In this document: positions 27,406-36,802 of the stretch, in pieces
How the letters are laid out: each line of letters opens with the position of its first letter
Numbering within the stretch: position 1 is the first letter of the stretch
Assembly (NCBI RefSeq): GCF_018596335.1
Contig: NZ_JAHEPS010000002.1
Coordinates: forward strand, 496,001 to 560,000
Direction: 5' to 3'
DNA: 64,000 bases
DNA from: Shewanella jiangmenensis
Lineage (GTDB): Bacteria; Pseudomonadota; Gammaproteobacteria; Enterobacterales; Shewanellaceae
Made by a program: the position numbers and the translations under genes
Notes under the pieces: model-generated
Seen by the model: only the letters and a program-made list of their open reading frames with translations
Databases searched by the model: none
Told to the model about the DNA's origin: nothing

Positions 27406-29499
27406 TCAGTTGCGGGTCAGCAGCGCCAGCTCCCCAATTTGAACCAGGCGGCCATTGTCGCCACCGACGCCGGCATCGCTGCGGGCATTGTCGAACTCAA
27501 ACCGGTAGTGTTTGTAGGCTGTGGTGTTGCCGGCCACATCAAAGTGAAAGGTGGTCAGCCGTGGTGGATTTGGCGGATAGTAGCCCTCGCCGAGCGCCTG
27601 CCAATGCTCACCGTCGTTTGAGGCCGATACGGTCCAGCTGGTCGGGTCACGCAGTTCATTGTCATTGCCTGTGGTCAGGCTGTATTTGTTAAGCACCACA
27701 GGGGATGGGGTGCTTATCAGTACATCGACACTGCTGACCTGGTTAATTGGCGTCAGCTCCGGCGCGTATTGGGTCAGCCACCAGGGCGTTTCAATGACGG
27801 CGTTGAACTTGTTTTTAATATTGTTATCAATGAGTTTATCCGGACCTTCTCCCCAAATCCCGATATGGGTTGCGGTGGTGGAGGCACTCACGCCCGCATC
27901 AATGGCAAAGTTGCGGTAACCCGCCACCGGCGTCGGGTAGTTTGGCGTCAGGCCCAGGTCTTTTATCAGGTACTGCTGATACTCTTTAAACACCACGTCG
28001 ATGCCGCGATCCTCACCGAAGATGGACTTAAAGGCCGCATCAAAACTCCACTTTTCAATGTCTTTGGCGCTTTGGTTAAAGCGGCGGATAAAGTCACTGC
28101 TGCGGTTGGTGTTGGCCACCCACTCGAGGAAAAAGGACGTCTGGTTGTAGGCGTCTTCATTCCAGTTTTCGATGTAGGCAACCTTGCCGCGGTACTGCTC
28201 GAGGTATCCGGCCTGGATGCGCACATAGTTGGCAAGCGCTTCGAGGAAGGTGTGTTTTTCATCGCCCGGCTGATACTGGCCATTTTGCGGCGCATGGTTG
28301 TAGCCGTGGGTCAGCTCGTGCCACAGCACGCCGAGGATCTCCCGGCGCAGTGCTTCATCGCCCTGGCTTTCGAGGTTTCCAATGTGGTTTAGGTCGAACA
28401 TCAGCACCATGTCTTTATCGGTGCCGGATTTGGCGGCCGGAAACTCATACTCATCGGTTTCAAAGGTCACCGAATTGAATACTTTACTCTGGGTGACATT
28501 GTGGTAAAGCACCTTGGCGACCCCGAGTGATACCTCGTGGATAACGGCTTCAAGATCCGGCATGACCCGCTCCAGCGCTTTTTGCCCCGGATGCTCCGGC
28601 TTGTGCTTGATAAAGCTGACGGACGGATTGTGGAATCCGGCCCAGGGCTCATTCGGGTCCCACACCCGGATAAAACCTTCCTGAACCAGCTCACTTTCAC
28701 CCTTATCGTTACTGGCCTTGAGGGTCACGGTTTTGGCGCCGAGGCTGTCAAAACGCACCAGCGGGTTTTGCTCTGTGCTGGTGGCCGGGTTGCCACCTTC
28801 AAACTGCCACTGCCATTTGCTGGGGTTTACCAGTGAGGTGTCGTGGAAAATCACAAACTCGCCGATGGCCGGCGTGGTGTTGGTGGCCTTGAAAGACACA
28901 ATCGGCTCTTCGGCGGTGACCATCAGCTCAAGCTCTGCCAGCTGCAGTATATTGCCGCCCCACTGGTCGGTTCCGCCATGGACCATGTTAAAGCGGAAAT
29001 ATTGATAGGCAGCCGGTGCTTTATCCAGGCTGTAGCTGTTGCGTTTGCCTCGGGCTGAGAAGGTCTGGTCGCTGCGGGAGTCGATTTCGGTCCAGTTGTC
29101 CCCATCGTTTGAGCCTTCCAGGGTCCAGGTTTTCGGATCCCGTGGCGGCGCATCGTTGGCCGACACCAGATTGTAGGAGGTCAGCACGTAGGGTTTTACG
29201 CCCTTGAATACGATAGTCGCCTCGGGGCTGAAGGTCAGAAACTTGCTGCCGGTGTCGCCGTCTATCAGTTTGCTGATGTCTTCGGCGGCTGGTGAGTTGG
29301 CACCGGGGGCTGAAATCTGCGCGCCCTTGTCGGATGACATGTTGCGGCTGGTGCCCTGAGTGTTGCCCGCACCATTGCCGGGCGCATTACCGGCAACCGG
29401 CGATGGGTCCTGGGTTGAATGGAAGCCTGAGCCATCGTTGCAGCCAACCAGGGCTGCGCCAACAGTGAGGGCAAGCAGTGACAGAGTTAAGGTTTTCAT
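27406..29499 (-). CDS. Surface metallopeptidase lipoprotein: F5/8C-like - PKD - basic-secretory-protein peptidase - F5/8C-like
   Basis: The 697-residue product begins with a signal and lipobox (ALVGC, cysteine 20), then a low-complexity linker. Residues about 60-195 resemble a discoidin (F5/8 type C) domain, with WTLEGSNDGDNWTEI and a QLAELEL end. Residues about 200-280 resemble a PKD domain. Residues about 285-510 match the basic secretory protein peptidase family: HELTHGYNH at 394-402 supplies the zinc histidines and Glu395, followed by FLEALANYV with Glu420. A second discoidin-like domain (WTVSASNDGEHWQAL) ends the protein. It should be a lipid-anchored, probably outer-membrane, protease or glycan/peptide-binding enzyme. 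Its gene starts 27 bases after the TonB receptor gene ends, so the two form an operon. The substrate is not known. Confidence 0.8.
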   Translation of the reverse strand: MKTLTLSLLALTVGAALVGCNDGSGFHSTQDPSPVAGNAPGNGAGNTQGTSRNMSSDKGAQISAPGANSPAAEDISKLIDGDTGSKFLTFSPEATIVFKGVKPYVLTSYNLVSANDAPPRDPKTWTLEGSNDGDNWTEIDSRSDQTFSARGKRNSYSLDKAPAAYQYFRFNMVHGGTDQWGGNILQLAELELMVTAEEPIVSFKATNTTPAIGEFVIFHDTSLVNPSKWQWQFEGGNPATSTEQNPLVRFDSLGAKTVTLKASNDKGESELVQEGFIRVWDPNEPWAGFHNPSVSFIKHKPEHPGQKALERVMPDLEAVIHEVSLGVAKVLYHNVTQSKVFNSVTFETDEYEFPAAKSGTDKDMVLMFDLNHIGNLESQGDEALRREILGVLWHELTHGYNHAPQNGQYQPGDEKHTFLEALANYVRIQAGYLEQYRGKVAYIENWNEDAYNQTSFFLEWVANTNRSSDFIRRFNQSAKDIEKWSFDAAFKSIFGEDRGIDVVFKEYQQYLIKDLGLTPNYPTPVAGYRNFAIDAGVSASTTATHIGIWGEGPDKLIDNNIKNKFNAVIETPWWLTQYAPELTPINQVSSVDVLISTPSPVVLNKYSLTTGNDNELRDPTSWTVSASNDGEHWQALGEGYYPPNPPRLTTFHFDVAGNTTAYKHYRFEFDNARSDAGVGGDNGRLVQIGELALLTRN

Positions 29500-29526
29500 T
29501 GTTGTTTTCCTTAAATATTATTCACA

Positions 29527-32349
29527 TCAAAACTGGTGAGTTACCCGCAGTGAGAACTGACGGCCAAGGGTGTCGTACGAGCCGGTACGGTAGAAGGGGA
29601 AGGACGAGAAGGTTTCATCCTGCGGCGGCATGGCGTTGAACAGGTTGGTTACGCTAAACAGCAGCCGGGTGTCTTCGCCAAGGCGCTGGCCTATGGTCAG
29701 GTTGAAACGGGTCCAGCCCGGCAGGCGTTCACGCTCGCCGTAGTTGGCGTTGTTCCACATTTCGCCTTTATAGGAGGCGAGCAGCGACACGGCGGTGTTG
29801 TCCTTGGTCCAGCCCAGTTGGGCGCTTGCCATGGTTTTGAAGTCAAAGTTGTTTTGCGAGTCGAGTAAATCCAGCAGCTCATCGCCTTCACGCAGGCGTT
29901 CTTTCTTTTTCAGTACCTGAGTCAGGCTCACATCGTAGCGCCAGTCGCCGAAGGTCGATGGAATGTAGCCTTCAAAGCCAAAGTCGATGCCCGCATCCTG
30001 ACGTTCGGCCGCGTTGATATAGCCGCCGGTCACGGTATGGATAAGATATGGATTGCCGCTGATGCTGTTGCCAAGGTAATCAACGCCTTTGCCGTTGGCA
30101 TCGTAACGGACGATGCGCGACGCCATGTTCTGGCACAGCTCTGAGTTGCTGTCGTACACGCCGGTGCGGCATTCATAGTCGGTGTTGACTATGTAGCCCG
30201 GGTCGAGGGCCTGGATTTTGTCTTTGATGGTGATGTCGTAGTAATCGAGGTTAAACGACAGGGCTTCGCTGAATTCGTACACCAGACCGGTGGTAAAAGT
30301 GGTGCCGGTTTCTTCTTTGAGGGTCTTGTCACCGCTGGAGATGGACTCGTAATTGGCACTCAGTGACGGTTTGGATGGATCTGAAGTGAGATCGGCATCG
30401 GCGCAGCTCAGTGTCAGTGCGTCCACATCGTAGCCCGGCGCGGCGCCGGTTTGGGCCAGCGTCTTACAGGCGTCTGCCGTCAGGCGGTCGTTGGCCATGC
30501 CAAAGTTGCCACTGAAACCTTTGTAAATCGCGGCCATGTCCGGACCCCGGAAGGTGGTACCGGCGGCGCTTCGCAGCACCAGTGATTCGACCGGACGATA
30601 GGTAAAGCCAAGTTGTGATGAAAAGGCGCCGCCGACGTTGGAGTCATCGTCGTAGAAGTCGTAGCGCAGCGCGCCCTGAACTTCGAGGTTATCCAGCACT
30701 GGCACCAGCACCTCTGTGGCGGCGGCGTAGCGATTGCGCGAGCCTTCGGTGATAACGCCGGTGAGGCCGGAGAAACCCTTGTTCAGCACCCGCTCGTCGG
30801 GAATGCTGGAGGTGCCTTCTTCCATCACTTCGATATAGGCGGCAAAGGAGAGCGGGCCTGCGGGCAGTTCAAACAGATCGCCTGCGATATCGGCGGTGAA
30901 GGTGTTGTTGAAGGAGTTGCCTGTGTAGGTCACCCAATCCGCGACCCGGGACATTTTGGCGGCATCAAAGGCGCCGAACCAATATTTGTAATCGGGGCGA
31001 TGAACCGGCAGACCTTCGTGGGTGCCAAGCTGTGGCCCGAGCAAGTCGGCAAAGCCCGCTTTGGTGGCGTGCATGTATTCGTCTGAGAAATCGTACTCGG
31101 AGCGGGACAGGGTTAACGAGTAGTCAAAATCCCCAACCAGGCCCTTCAAACCGGCGTTTACCGAATAGGACTGGTCGTCATAGGTGCGGCCAAGGCCGTC
31201 GCTGGTGTATTCCGAATCCAGCACTTTACGCCACATGTACTTGACCACGGCCCCTTGGTTGCCGTCTTTATCAATCAGATCCGGGTCGACAAACTGGGTG
31301 TCGTTGAAGAGCAGCACCCCGCGGGCACCTTTCTTTTCCTGGGTGATAAAAAAGCCGTTGGCAAACAGCTGGGCATTTTCACTCAGCTCATACTCGGTAT
31401 TGAGGTAGCCGCTGAAGCTTTCATTCTGGTTAATCAGATGGTTATCGCCGGTTTCATCCCAACCGCAGCTCATGCCGTAATTGTTGCGGCTGATGTAATG
31501 GGCGACGGCTCTGGGGTGCGGGTTATCGGCGGTGTTGCAGTATTTGTCGGCGTAGTTGTTGATGTAGGGGGTATCGCTTGAGTACACGGTGATGGAGCGG
31601 TTGAGCTCGCGATTGGCCTTGGGGTTCGGGTTGTCCCATACGCTGTCGTGGTAGGGGCGATCGCTGGCGTACAAGCCTTCGTTGCCCTTGTATTCGAGCG
31701 CGTAATCCAGGGTCCAGCCCTCGTTTGCAAAGCCGCCGACAAAGCTCAGCATCTGCCGTGGGTTGCTGTTGTAGGTATCAATACCGGCTTCGGCATCGAT
31801 ATAGTGTCCTTCAATGCCTTTCTTGGTGATGATGTTGATAACGCCGGCCATGGCCTCTGATCCATAAACCGCCGAGGCGCCGCCGGTCTGGATATCAATG
31901 CGCTCGACCATGGCGGTCGGGATCATGTCGAGGTTTACAAAGTTGGTTTGGCCGCCGTAGGGCATGGGGTAATAGGCCAGGCGTTTGCCGTTGACCAGAA
32001 TCAGTGTGTATTCGGGGCCAATGCCGCGCAGATTAAGCTCTTTGGCGCCTGGGGTGTAGGAGCCGGTTTCCACCTCGCCTATGATGGCGCCGTTGGCGGA
32101 GCTTAAGTTGGACAGCGCGTCATAAACGGTATTGAAACCTGACTTGACCATGTCGTCGGCGGTAATGGTGGCGACATTGGTGACTCCTTCCAGATCGGCG
32201 CGGCTTATCCGGGTACCGGTGACTGAAATCCGCTCCAGCGGTTTATCGGCCTCGGCCTTGTTTGTGCCTTCATTTGCCTGCGCGCCACCAAGCGGCAGCA
32301 GCAGCGCCAGTGCCAGTGGCGATAGTTTAAAAAGACTGTGGTCTGGCAT
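29527..32349 (-). CDS. TonB-dependent outer-membrane receptor
   Basis: The 940-residue protein has a signal peptide (cleavage near QANE) and a TonB-box-like ERISVTGTRI. A plug domain of about 120 residues follows (GFNTVYDALSNLSS, ELNLRGIGPEYTLILVNGKR, VERIDIQTGGASAVYGSEAMAGVINIITKKG). The long beta-barrel ends in the aromatic terminus VTHQF. The plug wording resembles the large Shewanella/Alteromonas/Caulobacter receptors for carbohydrates or peptides rather than siderophores. It is the first gene of a pair with the surface metallopeptidase, which suggests uptake of the products that enzyme releases. Two perfect palindromes lie 27 and 195 bases upstream of the ATG. Confidence 0.92.
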   Translation of the reverse strand: MPDHSLFKLSPLALALLLPLGGAQANEGTNKAEADKPLERISVTGTRISRADLEGVTNVATITADDMVKSGFNTVYDALSNLSSANGAIIGEVETGSYTPGAKELNLRGIGPEYTLILVNGKRLAYYPMPYGGQTNFVNLDMIPTAMVERIDIQTGGASAVYGSEAMAGVINIITKKGIEGHYIDAEAGIDTYNSNPRQMLSFVGGFANEGWTLDYALEYKGNEGLYASDRPYHDSVWDNPNPKANRELNRSITVYSSDTPYINNYADKYCNTADNPHPRAVAHYISRNNYGMSCGWDETGDNHLINQNESFSGYLNTEYELSENAQLFANGFFITQEKKGARGVLLFNDTQFVDPDLIDKDGNQGAVVKYMWRKVLDSEYTSDGLGRTYDDQSYSVNAGLKGLVGDFDYSLTLSRSEYDFSDEYMHATKAGFADLLGPQLGTHEGLPVHRPDYKYWFGAFDAAKMSRVADWVTYTGNSFNNTFTADIAGDLFELPAGPLSFAAYIEVMEEGTSSIPDERVLNKGFSGLTGVITEGSRNRYAAATEVLVPVLDNLEVQGALRYDFYDDDSNVGGAFSSQLGFTYRPVESLVLRSAAGTTFRGPDMAAIYKGFSGNFGMANDRLTADACKTLAQTGAAPGYDVDALTLSCADADLTSDPSKPSLSANYESISSGDKTLKEETGTTFTTGLVYEFSEALSFNLDYYDITIKDKIQALDPGYIVNTDYECRTGVYDSNSELCQNMASRIVRYDANGKGVDYLGNSISGNPYLIHTVTGGYINAAERQDAGIDFGFEGYIPSTFGDWRYDVSLTQVLKKKERLREGDELLDLLDSQNNFDFKTMASAQLGWTKDNTAVSLLASYKGEMWNNANYGERERLPGWTRFNLTIGQRLGEDTRLLFSVTNLFNAMPPQDETFSSFPFYRTGSYDTLGRQFSLRVTHQF

Positions 32350-32375
32350 GAGTTATCTCCCTGTTTTCTTATGAT

Positions 32376-32389
32376 TTGGAACGTTCCAA
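32376..32389. promoter_or_regulatory. 14-bp perfect palindrome, proximal operator candidate
   Basis: TTGGAACGTTCCAA is a perfect palindrome centred on CG. It ends 27 bases upstream of the TonB receptor ATG, between the ribosome-binding region (GGGAGA) and the likely promoter. Its core is the same as in the site at 32544. CG-centred palindromes of this kind are typical of LacI-family operators. No regulator gene lies nearby. Confidence 0.7.
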
Positions 32390-32543
32390 TTTCCAGTGTT
32401 AAAAAAAGCGCCAGCACAGAGGGCAAAATGCCTTCCCATTACCACACGCAGCGCAGATGGAGCCTGGGTGTTCCGTTTAGCGTGCAGATCTATCCTGCCT
32501 GACCGGCAAAACAGCTGCTTCGCTGTGTCTTGTTGAATCGAGG

Positions 32544-32561
32544 TTTTGGAACGTTCCAAAA
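32544..32561. promoter_or_regulatory. 18-bp perfect palindrome, distal operator candidate
   Basis: TTTTGGAACGTTCCAAAA is perfect over 18 bases and shares the 14-base core of the site at 32376. The two centres are 170 bases apart, about 16 helical turns, which would allow looping. The segment between them (32390-32543) contains no gene. Confidence 0.75.
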
Positions 32562-32670
32562 CTTATCGGATAAATAACAAATGTCAAACAAAAATGACGT
32601 GGTTGTAACCTGGGTGAGCTGGGGATTTAAGGAAAGTGGTTATTGGTCAAGGGTTTGGATGTAATAAATA

Positions 32671-32700
32671 AAAAAGAGCGAAGCTGCTGCTTCGCTCTTT
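32671..32700 (-). terminator. Intrinsic terminator of pepA
   Basis: AAAGAGCGAAGC pairs with GCTTCGCTCTTT around TGCT. On the minus strand it leads into TTTTTTATTTATT, a good U-tract, 45 bases beyond the pepA stop. It isolates pepA from the cassette. Confidence 0.88.
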
Positions 32701-32744
32701 TATGGGGTTTGGTGCGGTAAAAGGTTGCCGCTTCGGGGCGCGAA

Positions 32745-34253
32745 TTATTCGCCCTGCTCGAGTCCTGCGCGGTTAATCAGGAACTGAGACAAGAGCGGAA
32801 CCGGACGGCCGGTTGAGCCCTTGTTGGCGCCGCTGTTCCAGGCAGTACCGGCCACATCAAGGTGTGCCCAGTTGTACTTCTTGGCGAAGCGCGACAGGAA
32901 GCAGGCGGCGGTAATGGAACCGGCCGGACGGCCACCGAGGTTGGTCATGTCGGCAAACGGGCTGTCGAGCATTTCCTGATACTCATCCCACAGCGGCATG
33001 CGCCAGGCGCGATCGCCACTCTGTTCACCGGCACTCAAAAGCTCATGTGCCAGCGGATTGTGAGAAGAGAACAGGCCGGATGCATGTTTGCCAAGGGCAA
33101 TCACACAGGCGCCGGTCAGGGTGGCGGCATCGACCACCAGCTCAGGCTCGAAGCGCTCAACGTAGGTCAGCACGTCACACAGTACCAGACGGCCTTCGGC
33201 GTCGGTGTTCAGCACTTCAACGGTCTGGCCGCTCATGGTGGTGAGGATGTCGCCGGGGCGATAAGCGTTGCCGGCAGGCATGTTTTCACAGCCGGCCAGA
33301 ATGCCCACCACGTTCAGCGGCAGCTTCATTTCACAGATGGCTTTCATGGTGCCGATAACACCGGCGGCGCCGCCCATGTCGTACTTCATCTCATCCATGG
33401 CTTCGCCGGGCTTGAGTGAAATACCGCCCGAGTCGAAGGTCAGGCCTTTACCGATAAGCACGATTGGCTTGGCGGTGCTGTCTACCGCGCCCTTGTACTC
33501 CATCACTGTCATGATGGATTCGTTGGCGCTGCCACGGCCAACGGCGAGGTAAGAGTTCATGCCAAGCTTGGCCATTTGCTCTTCACCGACTGTGCTGACG
33601 GTCAGGTTTTCATACACTTCAGCCAGCTGGCGGGCCTGGGAGGCGAGGTAAGCCGGATTACAGATGTTCGGTGGCATGTTGGCCACGTCCCGGCACAGGT
33701 GCATACCGGCAGCCACGGCAACGCCGTGCTCAATGGCGCGCTCGCCCACGGTCAGTTCGCGGCGGGTCGGTACATTGAATACCAGTTTGCGCAGCGGACG
33801 GCGGGTCTCGCCTTTGCGGCTCTTGAGCGCATCGAAGCTGTAGAGGCTGTTTTGGGTGGTTTCCACCGCCTGACGTACTTTCCAGTAAGTGTCGCGACCC
33901 TTCACGTGCAGCTCAGTCAGGAAGCAAACGGCTTCCATCGAACCTGTTTCGTTGAGGGTGTTGATGGTCTTGGCGATGATTTGCTTGTACTGACGTTCGT
34001 CCAGTTCACGCTCTTTGCCGCAGCCAACGAGCAAAACGCGCTCACTGAGCACGTTGGGCACATGGTGCAGCAGCAGCATTTGACCTGGTTTTCCTTCGAG
34101 GTCGCCACGGCGCAGCAGGTTGCTGATATAGCCTTCGCTGATCTTGTCCAGTTGCTCAGCAATCCCTGACAGACGACGGGGTTCGTAAACACCCACCACG
34201 ATGCACGCCGAGCGTTGTTTTTCCGGGCTGCCGCTCTTTACGCTAAACTCCAT
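32745..34253 (-). CDS. pepA: Leucyl aminopeptidase (cytosol aminopeptidase A)
   Basis: PepA is a hexameric two-metal aminopeptidase of the M17 family that in E. coli also binds DNA (carAB control and Xer recombination). The 502 residues align closely with E. coli PepA as I recall it: [17 protein letters not shown], then [31 protein letters not shown] [33 protein letters not shown] and [18 protein letters not shown]. The ATG at 34253 gives the canonical N-terminus; a GTG two codons upstream is less likely. It is divergent from lptF, as in E. coli. Downstream, its usual neighbour holC has been displaced. Confidence 0.97.
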   Translation of the reverse strand: MEFSVKSGSPEKQRSACIVVGVYEPRRLSGIAEQLDKISEGYISNLLRRGDLEGKPGQMLLLHHVPNVLSERVLLVGCGKERELDERQYKQIIAKTINTLNETGSMEAVCFLTELHVKGRDTYWKVRQAVETTQNSLYSFDALKSRKGETRRPLRKLVFNVPTRRELTVGERAIEHGVAVAAGMHLCRDVANMPPNICNPAYLASQARQLAEVYENLTVSTVGEEQMAKLGMNSYLAVGRGSANESIMTVMEYKGAVDSTAKPIVLIGKGLTFDSGGISLKPGEAMDEMKYDMGGAAGVIGTMKAICEMKLPLNVVGILAGCENMPAGNAYRPGDILTTMSGQTVEVLNTDAEGRLVLCDVLTYVERFEPELVVDAATLTGACVIALGKHASGLFSSHNPLAHELLSAGEQSGDRAWRMPLWDEYQEMLDSPFADMTNLGGRPAGSITAACFLSRFAKKYNWAHLDVAGTAWNSGANKGSTGRPVPLLSQFLINRAGLEQGE

Positions 34254-34407
34254 GAGCACTCCTAGATTCTTAAAGACAAATTTTTATATTTATTGGATAA
34301 TGCCTGCTTGTGCCCAAAATCGGGCCTAAGTTTCCGCGCCAAGGCCTGTTATCAGCGCCTTTTTTCGATGGCGCCTTGCAACGGTATCGGTCAGAAAACT
34401 ATCAAAA

Positions 34408-34420
34408 GTAAACAGTTTAC
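34408..34420. promoter_or_regulatory. Short inverted repeat upstream of lptF
   Basis: GTAAAC and GTTTAC flank a single A, 55 bases upstream of the lptF start and 155 bases upstream of the pepA start, in the divergent intergenic region 34254-34475. It may be an operator or simply promoter-region symmetry; no factor is suggested. Confidence 0.35.
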
Positions 34421-34475
34421 ATGAAAGTTAAGCTGATACCAGCAAAATGAGAAGTTTTGATACCGGATCCTGCCT

Positions 34476-35585
34476 GTGATTGTATTTAGATATCTGCTGC
34501 GAGAAGTTTTCAAGGCGCAAATCGCGGTACTTTTGGTGCTGTTGACTATCTTTATCAGCCAGCATTTTGTCCGCGTTCTTGCCGATGCATCTGACGGTGA
34601 GTTTCCCGCATCTCTCGTGCTTACCTTGCTTGGCCTCAATTTGCCGTACCTGGCTGTGCTGGTGCTGCCGCTCAGTTTGTTTTTGGGGATATTGCTCGCC
34701 CATGGGCGCATGTATGCCGAAAACGAAATGGTGGTGTTTCACGGCGTCGGGGTGAGTGAGTGGTATGTCACCCGCGTTACCCTGCTGCTTGCCATCGCAA
34801 ATATGCTGTTTACCGGCTATTTATCCCTGTTTGTTACCCCCTGGGCCGAAGAGCGCCAAAATCAGGTGTTGGAGAAAGCCCAGTCTGAAGCGGGGCTTGC
34901 TGCCCTGGTGCAGGGCCGTTTTCAAACCAGTCCCGACGGCCGGGCGGTGCTTTTTGTCGAGCGTATCGGCAAAGACAATCAACTCGAAAAGGTATTCGTG
35001 GCGCAGCTGCCCGATCCTGATGATGACAAAGGCCAGATCAATCTTGTGTCTGCCAAGGGCGGCAAAGTGGTTGAGGATGAGCAGGGCGCCCAGCGTTTAA
35101 GGCTCAATGACGGCGCGCGTTATCAGCGCGCTCCCGGCAGTCTTAACTATCAAATCCTCGAGTTTGGCGGTTACGGCATGCAAATCAAAGAGCAGCAGGT
35201 GGATGAGCGCAGACGCAAGATGTCAGCCTTGCCATTGCCTAAACTGCTTGAGCAAAAAACACCGGAAGCCGTTGCCGAGCTGCATTGGCGCCTGGCGATT
35301 CCGTTGGCGATTCCGCTGATGACCCTCATCGCCGTGCCCATGTCGCGGGTGAATGTGCGCCAGGGCAAGTTTGCCAAAATGCTGCCGGCGATTTTGCTCT
35401 ACCTTGGCTATTTCGGGCTGATGGTGGCCGGGCGCAAGGCGCTGGAAGATGAAGTGATCCCGGCTGCGCTCGGTATGTGGTGGATCCATTTGTCGGCGCT
35501 GGTACTTGGCATCATGCTGCTTGGCAAGGAGCGGCCGCTCGGCGCCAGACTCTCGGGCCGTTTCAAGCGGAGGGTCGAAGCATGA
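34476..35585 (+). CDS. lptF: LPS export ABC transporter permease LptF
   Basis: LptF is one of two permeases that, with LptB and LptC, pull lipopolysaccharide out of the inner membrane. The 369 residues have three N-terminal helices (VFRYLLREVFKAQIAVLLVLL, LVLPLSLFLGILLAHGRMYAE), a large periplasmic domain at about residues 130-265, and three C-terminal helices. The start is GTG at 34476, giving MIVFRYLLRE as in E. coli; no ATG fits. Its stop overlaps the lptG start as ATGA, and it is divergent from pepA. Confidence 0.94.
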   Translation: MIVFRYLLREVFKAQIAVLLVLLTIFISQHFVRVLADASDGEFPASLVLTLLGLNLPYLAVLVLPLSLFLGILLAHGRMYAENEMVVFHGVGVSEWYVTRVTLLLAIANMLFTGYLSLFVTPWAEERQNQVLEKAQSEAGLAALVQGRFQTSPDGRAVLFVERIGKDNQLEKVFVAQLPDPDDDKGQINLVSAKGGKVVEDEQGAQRLRLNDGARYQRAPGSLNYQILEFGGYGMQIKEQQVDERRRKMSALPLPKLLEQKTPEAVAELHWRLAIPLAIPLMTLIAVPMSRVNVRQGKFAKMLPAILLYLGYFGLMVAGRKALEDEVIPAALGMWWIHLSALVLGIMLLGKERPLGARLSGRFKRRVEA

Positions 35586-36640
35586 ACATTCTGGATTGGT
35601 ACATAGCCCGGGTGCTTATCAGCACTTCCTCCCTGTGTTTGCTGGTGCTTACCGGTCTTTCCGGCATTATCAAATGGGTAGATCAGCTACGTCTGGTTGG
35701 CCGCGGCAGCTACACCATGATGGATGCCGGTGTGTATGTGCTGTTTCTTATTCCCCGTGATATTGAAATGTTTTTCCCGATGGCGGTGCTGCTTGGCGCC
35801 CTGATTGGTCTTGGCATGATGGCGGCCAACTCAGAGCTGGTGGTGATGCAGGCCTCGGGACAGTCGCGGCTGCAGATTGCCATGTCGGCGATGAAAACCG
35901 CAGTGCCCTTGATGCTGCTGGTTATGGCCCTTGGCGAGTGGGTTGCGCCGGTTGCCGAACAGCGCGCCAATGAGCTTAAAGCCACCATGATTTCCGGCGG
36001 CAGTCTGATTAAGTCGCACCGCGGCATTTGGGCCAAAGACGGCGACCATTTCGTTAACATAGGTGAAGTGGAAGATCTCGACACCCTCGGCAACATCACT
36101 CTGTATGAGTTTGATGACAACGAGCGCCTGACACATGTGCTCCATGCCAAAAGCGCCGAGTTCAATGGCAAAGAGTGGCAGCTCATTGAGGTGAGCAAAA
36201 CCCACATCGAAGACGATAAAATCAGCAAAGAGCAGCTCGACACCCTGCCTTGGCAATCGAGCCTGACGCCGGACAAGCTCAGCGTGGTGTCGGTCAAACC
36301 CGAGTCGCTGTCGGTGCAGGGGCTGCTTGGCTACCTTGATTATCTTAAGGTTAACAGTCAGGACCCGAGCCGCTACGAGCTGGCCCTTTGGCGTAAGTTA
36401 CTTCAGCCCATCACAGTGGCGGTAATGATGTTGGTGGCATTGTCATTTGTGTTCGGGCCACTGCGCACCGTAACCATGGGCGCCCGCGTGTTGCTTGGTG
36501 TGGTGGCCGGGTTCAGCTTTTATATCTGCAACGAAATCTTTGGCCCCATGACACTGGTGTATCAGCTGCCGCCTTACATAGGTGCCGGCGCGCCCGCGCT
36601 CCTTTTTACCGCTGTTGCCGTGTATTACATCCGCCGCTGA
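35582..36640 (+). CDS. lptG: LPS export ABC transporter permease LptG
   Basis: LptG partners LptF in the LptB2FGC extractor. The 352-residue protein starts MNILDWYIARVLIST and shows the paired helices LVLTGLSGIIKWVDQLRLVG and FFPMAVLLGALIGLGMMAANSE-type sequence, a periplasmic domain at about residues 120-265, and terminal helices with FGPLRTVTMGARVLLGVV. The ATG at 35582 is set by a 4-base overlap with lptF; an upstream in-frame start lies inside lptF. A hairpin follows at 36668. Confidence 0.95.
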   Translation: MNILDWYIARVLISTSSLCLLVLTGLSGIIKWVDQLRLVGRGSYTMMDAGVYVLFLIPRDIEMFFPMAVLLGALIGLGMMAANSELVVMQASGQSRLQIAMSAMKTAVPLMLLVMALGEWVAPVAEQRANELKATMISGGSLIKSHRGIWAKDGDHFVNIGEVEDLDTLGNITLYEFDDNERLTHVLHAKSAEFNGKEWQLIEVSKTHIEDDKISKEQLDTLPWQSSLTPDKLSVVSVKPESLSVQGLLGYLDYLKVNSQDPSRYELALWRKLLQPITVAVMMLVALSFVFGPLRTVTMGARVLLGVVAGFSFYICNEIFGPMTLVYQLPPYIGAGAPALLFTAVAVYYIRR

Positions 36641-36667
36641 CATTTGTTTTAGATTTACGACTTTTCT

Positions 36668-36691
36668 CGAAGGCGCCTGTTGGCGCCTTCG
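36668..36691 (+). terminator. Hairpin after lptG, possible terminator
   Basis: CGAAGGCGCC pairs with GGCGCCTTCG around TGTT, 28 bases after the lptG stop. The following TTCTTC is only a weak U-tract. Confidence 0.55.
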
Positions 36692-36802
36692 TTCTTCTGC
36701 ATGAAGCTTGCGTTTGAAATACGCAAACCATCCCCTGCTGTACTAGGCTTTTGCTGTGCGTTTCCGTTTGGATGTCGCTGATACTGACAAGGATGTGGGG
36801 CT

